DNA from: Anaerolineae bacterium
Lineage (GTDB): Bacteria > Chloroflexota > Anaerolineae > B4-G1
DNA length: 9,318 bases
Assembly: GCA_030612585.1 (NCBI GenBank)
Contig: JAUWNP010000175.1
Coordinates: 1 to 9,318, forward strand
Direction: 5' to 3'
The notes under the pieces are model-generated. The model worked only from the letters and a program-made list of their open reading frames with translations, was not told the DNA's origin and did not search any database. The position numbers were made by a program, and so were the translations under genes. Within the stretch, counting starts at the first letter, position 1, and the number at the start of each line of letters is the position of its first letter. Of this stretch, positions 1 through 5,511 are shown piece by piece.

Positions 1-10
1 AGATGGTTGT

Positions 11-448
11 TCACAAACCCCTCGATGAACTTTCCGTGGAAAGTGACGGGATACCCAGGCCAGCCGCGCGCAGCAGGGCTTCGGACATCTGCCGAGCACG
101 CAAGGCTAGAAGTGAGCGAGCCTGATCCATTGGCCAGTTCTGTCTCCACGCCATAATCTCCCGCTGCATCGCCGCCAGGTCGGGATGGACCACCGGAGGG
201 GTATGGGGAGCACTCCACTCGATCAACAGCGCGGCCTCTCTCAGAAGGTCGGCGACCAGAGGGTCGTACTCGGGGCGGGAACAGCGGGATGAAAGCCGGG
301 CCATGGTGGAGGCCAGGTTCCCCAATTGCTGGGGCCAGACCATCCGTTTATACCGCTCCCGAAATGATTGTCGGTTCATCCCTCCGAAAACTTGTGACAT
401 CTCGGCAACCTGCTCCAGCGTAGCAGGATCCCGGACAATGTGGATCAT
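11..448 (-). CDS. Small helical protein of unknown function
   Basis: A 145-residue soluble protein, apparently the last gene of the leftward operon. The reading frame is open upstream through the octamer repeat, but those extra 16 residues (rich in Gly, Trp and Ser) are translated repeat, so I start at the ATG at 446-448. AAGGAG abuts that ATG directly, which is unusually tight spacing. The first residues (MIHIVRDPATLEQVAEM) remind me of the N-termini of DUF5674-type small proteins, but the rest does not follow that family. From about residue 35 the chain is mostly amphipathic helix with several Arg- and Leu-rich stretches. There is no signal peptide or membrane segment, and I recognise no catalytic motif. 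It follows the aminotransferase gene by 48 bases. The gene is likely real because it has a Shine-Dalgarno, operon position and gene-like codon use; its function is unknown. Confidence 0.6.
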   Translation of the reverse strand: MIHIVRDPATLEQVAEMSQVFGGMNRQSFRERYKRMVWPQQLGNLASTMARLSSRCSRPEYDPLVADLLREAALLIEWSAPHTPPVVHPDLAAMQREIMAWRQNWPMDQARSLLALRARQMSEALLRAAGLGIPSLSTESSSRGL

Positions 449-454
449 CTCCTT

Positions 455-502
455 ACTCCCACACTCCCACACTCCCACACTCCCACACCCCCACACTCAA
501 CC
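455..502. repeat. Octamer tandem repeat (ACTCCCAC) with G-quadruplex motif on the minus strand
   Basis: Four exact ACTCCCAC units (455-486) are followed by two degenerate ones (487-494 and 495-502). The aminotransferase stop codon (497-499) lies in the last unit, and the rest fills the gap to the next gene. On the minus strand, which is the transcribed sense strand here, the C-runs at 458-460, 466-468, 474-476, 482-484 and 488-492 become G-runs spaced by 5, 5, 5 and 3 bases. This meets the usual G3/N1-7 quadruplex pattern. The motif ends three bases before the AAGGAG of the following gene. The 8-base unit is not a multiple of three, so copy-number change would shift any frame reading through it. 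Confidence 0.9.
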
Positions 503-1666
503 ATGCCTTCTCACAAACCGGTGCAGCCGCTCCAGTGCCTCCTCGATCTTCTCGTATGCGGTGGCGTAGGAGCAGCGCACGTAGCCCTGCCCGGCCTCCC
601 CGAAGGCGCTGCCGGGTATCACCGCTACTCGCTCTTCGTGCAGCAGTGTCTCGGCGAACTCGGTCCCGTCCATCCCTGTGATCTCAATGGAGGGGAAGGC
701 GTAGAACGCGCCTTGCGGTTCGAAGCATTTCAGGCCAATCTCGTTCAGCCCATCCACGATGAGACGGCGGCGACGGTCGTATTCAGCCACCATCTCCTGT
801 ACGTAGGGCTCTCCTTCGCGTAGTGCCGCCAGTGCTGCGTACTGCGAGACGCTCGGCGCGCTCATAATGGTGTACTGATGCACCTTGCGCATCATCCCCA
901 GTATCTCGGCCGGGGCGGCGATGTATCCGATGCGCCAGCCGGTCATAGCGTAGGCCTTGGAAAAGCCCTGCAACAGCACCGTGCGGCTGTACATGCCCGG
1001 CAGGCTAGGGAAGCAGACATGCTCCACGCCGTAGACCAGCCGGTCATATATCTCGTCAGAGATGACCAGTAAATCGTGCTGCTTGACGATAGCGGCAATC
1101 TCGTTGAGACGCTCACGGCTCATCACCGCGCCAGTGGGGTTGTTGGGGTAGCCGATCAGCAGCGCCTTCGTGCGAGGGGTGATGGCAGCAACGATGTCCT
1201 CGGCCGTCACCTGAAAGTCGTTCTCGACCGTGGTCGGCACGACGACCGGCACTCCACCGGCGAAGGTGACCTCCGGCGCGTAGGAGACGAAGCAGGGATG
1301 GGGGATGATTACCTCGTCGCCGGGGTCGAGCGTGGCGGCGAAGGCCAGGTAGAGCGCTTCGGAGACGCCGACTGTGACCAGTATCTCGCTGGCCGGGTTG
1401 TAAGTCTGGTCGTACATCTGGTCCAGGTGTTCGGCGAGGGCGCGGCGGAGCTCCATCAGGCCAGAGTTGGAGGTGTAGTGGGTCTCTCCTCGCTTGAGGG
1501 CCTCGATGCCCGCCTGCACGATGGGCTCAGGGGTATCGAAATCGGGCTCGCCTATCCCCAGGCTGATGACACCCTCCATCGTGGCAGCGATGTCGAAAAA
1601 GCGACGAATACCCGATGGCGGTACATTGGTGATACGTTCAGAGACGAAGTTACGAACGCGATGCAT
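497..1666 (-). CDS. Class I/II PLP-dependent aminotransferase
   Basis: A 389-residue cytosolic fold-type I aminotransferase that transfers an amino group from an amino acid to a 2-oxo acid using pyridoxal phosphate. The chain has the family's full length and landmarks: the substrate-binding GIGEPDFDTP near residue 37, YPNNPTG at 173-179 (Asn176 region contacting the cofactor), SDEIYD at 203-208 (Asp204 pairing with the pyridine nitrogen, Tyr207), the Schiff-base lysine Lys237 in GFSKAYAMTGWR, Arg245 at the cofactor phosphate, and Arg364 in GYVRCSYA for the substrate carboxylate. The pattern fits the aspartate/aromatic aminotransferase subgroup; the exact substrate cannot be read from sequence. 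The ATG at 1664-1666 has a strong GAGGAGGT Shine-Dalgarno five bases upstream. It lies 42 bases after the PAS gene, with no promoter visible in the gap, so co-transcription is likely. Confidence 0.92.
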   Translation of the reverse strand: MHRVRNFVSERITNVPPSGIRRFFDIAATMEGVISLGIGEPDFDTPEPIVQAGIEALKRGETHYTSNSGLMELRRALAEHLDQMYDQTYNPASEILVTVGVSEALYLAFAATLDPGDEVIIPHPCFVSYAPEVTFAGGVPVVVPTTVENDFQVTAEDIVAAITPRTKALLIGYPNNPTGAVMSRERLNEIAAIVKQHDLLVISDEIYDRLVYGVEHVCFPSLPGMYSRTVLLQGFSKAYAMTGWRIGYIAAPAEILGMMRKVHQYTIMSAPSVSQYAALAALREGEPYVQEMVAEYDRRRRLIVDGLNEIGLKCFEPQGAFYAFPSIEITGMDGTEFAETLLHEERVAVIPGSAFGEAGQGYVRCSYATAYEKIEEALERLHRFVRRHG

Positions 1667-1684
1667 TTGAACCTCCTCAAATGT

Positions 1685-1712
1685 GTGTTCCGTGTTGCGT
1701 GTTGCGTGTTAC
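1685..1712. repeat. Heptamer tandem repeat, four units of GTGTTNC type
   Basis: Four consecutive 7-base units are seen: GTGTTCC, GTGTTGC, GTGTTGC and GTGTTAC. The array fills most of the 42-base gap between the PAS gene and the aminotransferase gene. The last unit contains the PAS stop codon (TAA, minus strand, 1711-1709). Short heptamer arrays of this general kind are known from cyanobacteria and other environmental bacteria. A role here in mRNA processing or spacing is only a guess. Confidence 0.85.
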
Positions 1713-2077
1713 TTCTCGAACACCAGTTCCGAGCGCTCGTCCCACATCAGTTCCGCAATACCGCGAAACTGGCCCCCGACTACCAGCGGGACGAAGATTA
1801 TACTCCGCCCAAGGCCATCCCCCTTGTCCTTGTGATAGCGGGTGGGCGTCAGGTCTCCGGCGCGGTAGCGGGCGTACATCTCACGGAGCTGGGCTTGCGA
1901 CTTGGTATTGTGGCAGTCCAGCAGATTGGTGCCGACCAGCGTCTCGCCCCCCCTGGTGGCATAGTGCTCGATGGCCAGGTCGTTCATAAAGACGATGCGG
2001 TACTCTTCGTCCGCGACGGTGACCGCCGTGCGCAGTCCACCGAACAGTGTGCCTGGTTCAGTCGAGTTGATCGTCAC
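1709..2077 (-). CDS. Stand-alone PAS domain protein
   Basis: A 122-residue cytosolic protein that is essentially one PAS domain, with no kinase, GGDEF or DNA-binding output domain. The N-terminal half shows the usual strand pair (AVTVADEEYRIVFMND, 18-33), then the helix region with LVGTNLLDCHNTKS (47-60), a long helix (61-73) and two C-terminal strands (RSIIFVPLVVGGQFRGIAEL). The G-x-[ND]-L-L-D-C-H segment resembles the PAS domain at the C-terminus of DUF438 proteins; Cys55 and His56 could bind a ligand or metal, but this is inference. The gene starts with GTG (2077-2075), overlapping the DUF362 stop (TGA, 2076-2074), and AAGGAG lies six bases upstream. Overlap predicts translational coupling. 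A partner-binding sensor for DUF362 is the simplest guess. Confidence 0.78.
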   Translation of the reverse strand: MTINSTEPGTLFGGLRTAVTVADEEYRIVFMNDLAIEHYATRGGETLVGTNLLDCHNTKSQAQLREMYARYRAGDLTPTRYHKDKGDGLGRSIIFVPLVVGGQFRGIAELMWDERSELVFEK

Positions 2078-3318
2078 TCACCTCTCCTTTGCTGCTGGTA
2101 GAGCCACCATGCGCCTGCGCCGAGAGCCAGGGTCAGCAGGCCCAGGCCAGCGGCGGCGATGGCTACCGTCCTCGGTTCCATCCCCGGCATCACCGCGCCG
2201 CGCAGACCGGCCTCGGCCCCGTATGCGGTGAACAGTCGCCCCCACCTGGTATCCAGCGCCGCCTCCCCCCGTTTGCGTCCTACGAATGGATACCAGTAGA
2301 CGTTGTGATAGAGATTGCTGGCGAAGTAGGACCAGGGCACCAATGGTGTCCGCAACAGCAGCGGTTCCAGTGGGTGCAGCCAGCCGTGGTAGATCAGTTT
2401 TTGCCCCCGGCTGGCGAAGGTGTCTTCCTGAATGAAGTGCCAATCCTGGGCCATCACCCAGTCCCGGTCTTCGCCCACGATTTCGATCTGGTCGGGGTCA
2501 CCCATGCCCAACCCCATCTCGTGGGCGATGCGGATGAAGGGAATAGAGAGCGGGTCGAAGCCCTGCATCTTGGCGGACATGGCATCAATCGCCACCTGGT
2601 CGGCGGAGGCCAGGATGATGTCCTTCTCGTGGCAGCGCATGGCGCGGGGGCCGGGGCCATCGCCGGCGAAGGTGCCATCCATCACGGCGAACAGCCCTGG
2701 GTGAATGTCCTGCTGAATCATCAGCAGGTCCACCAGCGTTTTGTGAATGACGGAGTGCGTCCAGTGCCGTTTCCTACCCAGCAGCCCACCGAAGGCATTC
2801 TTCATTGCGCCGGTGATGGTGGTGAAAACGTGCGTCTTGACTGTCGGCAACTGGATAATATTCCGCCCGACGAGGAACTCGGGGATATATACTCCCTCAG
2901 GGTAGACCTGGTCCAGTACCAGGAAAGGCTGTTTAGGCTCGTAGCGCACCCAGTTGTACTGTGGCTCGAAGAGGTGGATATTGCGCAGGCCGTATTTTTC
3001 GACGACGTACTTGTGCTTGTTGTTCGTCTCGCCCACGTGGGCGTCCACGACGACGGTGTCGTTGTGGCCGGCGATCAGGTTCTGGTAGCCAGCGGCCTGC
3101 AGCGCCCGGATCACTCCTTCCAGTTGCCAGGGGGCGGTCGAGCAGGCCGGGTACCAGGTCTGCCAGGAGATGTTGATCTTGAGGATGGTCTCTCTGTCCT
3201 GGGGCAGAGCCTCCCGGGAGCCTGCCAGTTCCATCAGGCGGGCGTAGTCCTCTAGCACCGTCTCCGGGTTGGTTCTGAGGATCGCCACCTTGCCCCGGCC
3301 AGGGAAATCGTTGATCAT
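2074..3318 (-). CDS. DUF362 domain protein with C-terminal membrane anchor
   Basis: A 414-residue protein of the DUF362 family (PF04015), whose biochemical role is not established. Recognisable parts are the N-terminal KVAILRT strand, the KINISWQTWYPACSTAPWQL region (47-66), the conserved LPTVKTHVFTTITGAMKN block (157-174) followed by GGLLGRKRHW, and FAVMDGTFAGDGPGP (210-224). Many DUF362 relatives carry ferredoxin-type clusters; this one has only two cysteines (59 and 229) and no cluster motif. Residues 384-407 form one clear hydrophobic helix followed by a short Gln/Arg-rich tail, so the protein is probably tail-anchored with its main domain in the cytoplasm, since no signal peptide is seen. 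The ATG overlaps the upstream stop (ATGA, 3318-3315), with GGAGG four bases before it. Confidence 0.9.
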   Translation of the reverse strand: MINDFPGRGKVAILRTNPETVLEDYARLMELAGSREALPQDRETILKINISWQTWYPACSTAPWQLEGVIRALQAAGYQNLIAGHNDTVVVDAHVGETNNKHKYVVEKYGLRNIHLFEPQYNWVRYEPKQPFLVLDQVYPEGVYIPEFLVGRNIIQLPTVKTHVFTTITGAMKNAFGGLLGRKRHWTHSVIHKTLVDLLMIQQDIHPGLFAVMDGTFAGDGPGPRAMRCHEKDIILASADQVAIDAMSAKMQGFDPLSIPFIRIAHEMGLGMGDPDQIEIVGEDRDWVMAQDWHFIQEDTFASRGQKLIYHGWLHPLEPLLLRTPLVPWSYFASNLYHNVYWYPFVGRKRGEAALDTRWGRLFTAYGAEAGLRGAVMPGMEPRTVAIAAAGLGLLTLALGAGAWWLYQQQRRGE

Positions 3319-3701
3319 CGCTCCTCCGTGGGTCTGCTGGCAAACTCGGCCAGGTTGCGGATGTTGTTCACCATTTCATCAGCGGGGACGGTCTCAAGCA
3401 ACCGCAGGGTGCGGCGCAGTAACTCTCCGAGGGGCAGTTGGCGGGAGACAACAATTCCGGCATGTTGCCGTCCCTCATTCCACCATGCCTGGTACAGTCG
3501 CATGAAATCACCGATGTTATAAGTCAGGAGCACCCGCTCCTGCTCGGCAGCATAGATCAGATGCTCTAGGTCAGGCAGGTGAGCGTTGCCCACTTCGTAT
3601 GCTGATATTGCGTCGAGCCCACGTTCGCGCAGCAGGCGAGCCAGTTTTTTCTGGACGTCGGTATCCAGATACAGTTGAACTGAGGAAGGGCTGGCGCTCA
3701 T
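3315..3701 (-). CDS. DUF5615 family PIN-like protein, putative toxin
   Basis: A 128-residue PIN-like protein of the DUF5615 type, proposed as the nuclease toxin partner of DUF433 antitoxins. Matching features are the N-terminal LYLDTDVQKKLARLLRERG (Asp13 and Asp15 acidic site), SAYEVG, the PDLEHLIYAA helix with Asp44, and LLTYNIGDFMRL with Asn62 and Asp65. The last element has N-I-G-D-F where many relatives have D-K-D-F; the Asn form recurs in a DUF433-linked subgroup as I recall it, so I do not call it inactive. The gene starts 13 bases after the DUF433 stop, with only a weak GACGG Shine-Dalgarno, consistent with coupling to the antitoxin. Its stop overlaps the DUF362 start, unusual because TA pairs normally stand alone. 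RNase activity is inferred from the fold. Confidence 0.86.
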   Translation of the reverse strand: MSASPSSVQLYLDTDVQKKLARLLRERGLDAISAYEVGNAHLPDLEHLIYAAEQERVLLTYNIGDFMRLYQAWWNEGRQHAGIVVSRQLPLGELLRRTLRLLETVPADEMVNNIRNLAEFASRPTEER

Positions 3702-3714
3702 CCGTCGCTAGCGG

Positions 3715-4116
3715 TTATGCTGCCTGGCAAGTTGGTCTGTGTGCCAGTCGCTCTATCTCTGCCAGGGCTGTCTCGTGGCGAGCGATGTCATGCTTGATCT
3801 CGGCCTGATGTTCGTAATAGTAACTCAGTGCATCATGTACCTGGGCCAAAGAGAGCACGCCGTCAAAATCCTCGACGATCTGTTCTGGAGTCTGCCCTTG
3901 GCCGACGAGGGTAGCGATGGTGCGCACAGTGACGGACGTGCCGCGCACGATGGGCTCACCCCCTTTTACATCCTCGACGCGCACGATATAGGGGTGATGG
4001 GTGCCGGCTATGGGACGCTGCAACGAGATCCGCTCCACCTGCCGGGTCAGCCGGCGCAGTTCCTCGCGTATGCCGACCATCTCTGTCTGGAGTGCCCGTA
4101 CCGCCACCTCCGTCAT
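3715..4116 (-). CDS. DUF433 domain antitoxin-like protein
   Basis: A 133-residue protein whose core (about 41-110) is a DUF433 domain: HPYIVRVEDVKGGEPIVRGT, a VRTIATLVGQGQTPEQIV helix-turn-helix-like part, and LSLAQVHDALSYYYEHQAEI. DUF433 proteins are winged-helix-like antitoxins that bind a PIN-like partner and often repress their own promoter. An N-terminal extension (7-35) has heptad-like Leu, Ile and Val spacing and probably forms a coiled coil; most DUF433 proteins are only about 75-80 residues long. A longer frame begins at 4146, but I choose the ATG at 4116 because GAGGAGGT lies five bases before it and because the longer form would start inside the -10 promoter region. It is the first gene of the operon, and autoregulation is plausible. 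Confidence 0.87.
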   Translation of the reverse strand: MTEVAVRALQTEMVGIREELRRLTRQVERISLQRPIAGTHHPYIVRVEDVKGGEPIVRGTSVTVRTIATLVGQGQTPEQIVEDFDGVLSLAQVHDALSYYYEHQAEIKHDIARHETALAEIERLAHRPTCQAA

Positions 4117-4136
4117 TGCTGACCTCCTCGTGGTTA

Positions 4137-4165
4137 ATTGTATCATAGTCCAGAAAGGACGTCAA
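4137..4165 (-). promoter_or_regulatory. Sigma70-type promoter of the six-gene leftward operon
   Basis: Read on the minus strand, TTGACG (4165-4160) and TACAAT (4142-4137) are separated by exactly 17 bases. Five of six bases match consensus in each box. Only 20 bases separate the -10 from the ATG at 4116, so the leader would be about 13-14 bases, just enough for GAGGAGGT. An alternative TATGAT closer to the -35 leaves too short a spacer. Confidence 0.75.
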
Positions 4166-4351
4166 CTGACTGAAGGGCGTGGGGCGCATTTCATATTGGG
4201 GGCGAGTTCAGCATAGACCGCACCGGCCTGGAAGAGCCAGTGCTGGCCTGGCCTATGTGACACCCCAGCGCCGCCTGTTTACGGCGGTGCGGCTCCCTGC
4301 GACACCTGCGCCCCAAGCCTGAAATGCACCCAGGGGCGTGTGCGCTGGATA
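4166..4351. other. Divergent intergenic region with two small inverted repeats
   Basis: No convincing gene lies here, between the leftward operon and the rightward lipoprotein gene. Two dyads are visible. GCCAG-TG-CTGGC (4236-4247) is a compact near-palindrome that could serve as an operator. GCGCCGCC / GGCGGTGC (4268-4275 and 4283-4290, loop TGTTTAC) forms an 8-bp stem with one G-U pair as RNA; no T-run follows on either strand, so it is a poor intrinsic terminator. Whether either site binds a regulator such as the DUF433 protein is unknown. Confidence 0.5.
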
Positions 4352-4380
4352 TTGTCCTACTGCCCACCTTGTGTTATTAT
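4352..4380 (+). promoter_or_regulatory. Extended -10 promoter for a leaderless lipoprotein mRNA
   Basis: TTGTCC (4352-4357), a 17-base spacer and TATTAT (4375-4380) form a promoter, with TG one base before the -10 (TGTTATTAT, 4372-4380), an extended -10. Transcription starting seven bases after the -10 would begin on the A of the ATG at 4387. No Shine-Dalgarno is present before that ATG, which agrees with leaderless initiation. Confidence 0.7.
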
Positions 4381-4386
4381 ACCACT

Positions 4387-5307
4387 ATGCTACGTAAACT
4401 CTATATCCCAATCTGCATCTCTTTGACACTGATAGTGGCCTGCACGCCGGCCACACCACCCACACCGTCCCCGACCCCCACGCCCACGTTCACGCCTTCC
4501 CCCACCCCGACCGCCACTCCCACCCCAACCGCCACCCCTATCCCGCCGCTGGCACTGACCATCCACTGGCCCCGGCGAGCCTCGGCCCTGCAGCCGGTGC
4601 CCATCGAGGTGGAACTGGTACCACCGCCGGGTGTCAGCGTGACGGCGCCCGTCAACACCTCCGTGTTGGGCCCCGAGGGATTGCCCTGGTGGACGTTCGA
4701 CCTGCTGCCACGGGAGGGGAACCTGTACGTTGCCGGTGAGACACTGCAATTCCCCCTCAGACCGCCGGAGGGGGACTGGCGGCTGGTGGTGTACGTGCAA
4801 TCCACACTGGAGGTTGAAGGGAGACGGGAGTTGGTCTTCCGGCCGGCCCCCATCCGTTTCCGCGACCTGACGGATGCCCTGCCCGCCGGGGTGGACGTGC
4901 GAGTGCCCCAGGACTTCGCGCAGGTGGTGGCCCAGGGGGATCGGTGGGCTGGAGGGCGCGTGTGGCGCTACGGCGGTGGCGAATTGGCGCTGTGGTGGGC
5001 TCCCGGCCCGGTCGAGCCTCTGCTGCTCAACAACGCGGTCGTGATGCTGGAGACGACCCACGACCCAGAAACGCCGCCTCACGTGCTGGACGTCGAGGAG
5101 ATGGAGTGGCAGGGCCAGACGGCGTTTCTCTTCCGCGAACAGTGGCTCGGAGCAGAGGAAGAGAAAAGACCGGCCGAGGCATTGGTGGTACAGGGGCCTG
5201 ACTACTGGCTGTACGTGCTGCGGGTGCGGGCCGTGGGGAGCGAGAGCGACGTCATCCCGCCGCTCCTGCGCCAGGTGTGGGGGACGCTTGCTTTCATTGA
5301 GGAATAG
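4387..5307 (+). CDS. Secreted lipoprotein with Thr/Pro linker, unknown domain
   Basis: A 306-residue envelope lipoprotein. MLRKLYIPICISLTLIVAC is a textbook type II signal peptide with lipobox I-V-A-C; Cys19 would be lipidated and become the N-terminus outside the membrane. Residues 20-55 are a Thr-Pro repeat linker (TPTPT, TATPTPT units) typical of Chloroflexota surface lipoproteins. The remaining ~250 residues are beta-rich: a first part (about 56-158, ending RELVFRPAPIRFRDL) looks like an immunoglobulin-like module, followed by a compact domain (about 164-306) that I do not recognise. A longer frame from 4324 is rejected because it buries the signal peptide and lacks a ribosome site, and because the promoter lies inside it. 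The gene converges on the transpeptidase gene; a shared envelope role is possible but not shown. Confidence 0.85.
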   Translation: MLRKLYIPICISLTLIVACTPATPPTPSPTPTPTFTPSPTPTATPTPTATPIPPLALTIHWPRRASALQPVPIEVELVPPPGVSVTAPVNTSVLGPEGLPWWTFDLLPREGNLYVAGETLQFPLRPPEGDWRLVVYVQSTLEVEGRRELVFRPAPIRFRDLTDALPAGVDVRVPQDFAQVVAQGDRWAGGRVWRYGGGELALWWAPGPVEPLLLNNAVVMLETTHDPETPPHVLDVEEMEWQGQTAFLFREQWLGAEEEKRPAEALVVQGPDYWLYVLRVRAVGSESDVIPPLLRQVWGTLAFIEE

Positions 5308-5310
5308 AGA

Positions 5311-5337
5311 AGCCCCCACCGCCAGTCCTGAGGGGCT
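5311..5337 (+). terminator. Possible weak terminator hairpin after the lipoprotein gene
   Basis: AGCCCC (5311-5316) can pair with GGGGCT (5332-5337) around a 15-base loop, three bases after the stop codon. The stem is short, the loop is large, and no U-tract follows, so this is weak as an intrinsic terminator. The larger inverted repeat at 5366-5473 is a stronger candidate for ending transcription. Confidence 0.25.
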
Positions 5338-5356
5338 ATGACGACTTCCCCGACTT

Positions 5357-5482
5357 CGCCAGGGGTATCTTCTCAAAAAGTTGGGGCGAAAGTAGGTCGG
5401 ATTTGCTATCCGACCCTGTGGCGGTTAGCAAAACCGCCCTACGCTGCCCTTGCCCCAAGGTATTGAGAAGATACGCCAGGGG
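5357..5482. mobile_element. 108-bp MITE-like element with terminal inverted repeats and 9-bp duplication
   Basis: The element spans 5366-5473. Its ends are inverted repeats of 22 bp (5366-5387 and 5452-5473), identical at 19 positions: both begin TATCTTCTCAA, differ at three of the next four bases, then share TTGGGGC. The direct repeat CGCCAGGGG sits immediately outside each end (5357-5365 and 5474-5482), as expected of a target-site duplication. If the outermost G/C pair belongs to the inverted repeat, the element is 110 bp with a 7-bp duplication (GCCAGGG). It has no room for a transposase, so it would be mobilised in trans. It lies between two converging genes. I could not assign an insertion-sequence family. 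Confidence 0.8.
5395..5438. repeat. Paired hairpins with complementary loops inside the MITE
   Basis: Hairpin one is GGTCGGAT / ATCCGACC (5395-5402, 5408-5415) with loop TTGCT. Hairpin two is GGCGGTT / AACCGCC (5420-5426, 5432-5438) with loop AGCAA, the exact reverse complement of the first loop. GTAG at 5392-5395 and CTAC at 5439-5442 can close the base, so with the terminal repeats the whole element could fold into a branched, cloverleaf-like structure. The two hairpins look like diverged inverted copies of one REP-like palindrome. Confidence 0.8.
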
Positions 5483-5511
5483 CTTCACTGCAAACCGCTG
5501 GCGGCTAACGG

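Noticed and set aside
1076..2101. Plus-strand frame of over 300 codons opposite the aminotransferase and PAS genes
   Set aside because: It spans two well-supported minus-strand genes and the repeat between them; composition is that of an antisense frame in high-GC DNA.
2089..3255. Long plus-strand frame opposite the DUF362 gene
   Set aside because: It mirrors a gene with strong family motifs and overlapping-start operon structure; its translation shows no recognisable domain.
3503..3520. Asn in N-I-G-D-F of the DUF5615 protein as a sign of a dead toxin
   Set aside because: The Asn form appears to be common in DUF433-associated members, and the N-terminal aspartates are intact.
4117..4146. 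Upstream ATG extending the DUF433 protein by 10 residues
   Set aside because: That start lies at or before the -10 box, while the ATG at 4116 has a perfect Shine-Dalgarno.
4268..4290. GC-rich hairpin as an intrinsic terminator
   Set aside because: No T-run follows on either strand and it lies upstream of both divergent genes, where no transcript is expected to end.
4324..4386. Upstream ATG extending the lipoprotein by 21 residues
   Set aside because: The extension would place the signal peptide internally and contains the promoter; no Shine-Dalgarno precedes it.
4450..4550. C-rich Thr/Pro-coding tract as a regulatory or CRISPR-like repeat
   Set aside because: It is in frame and encodes the expected surface-lipoprotein linker; units are irregular and have no spacers.
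4390..5376. Long open frame on the minus strand opposite the lipoprotein gene
   Set aside because: It is the antisense of a high-GC gene with a clear signal peptide and lipobox. Its own product is rich in Arg, Gly and His, shows no domain, and has no ribosome site.
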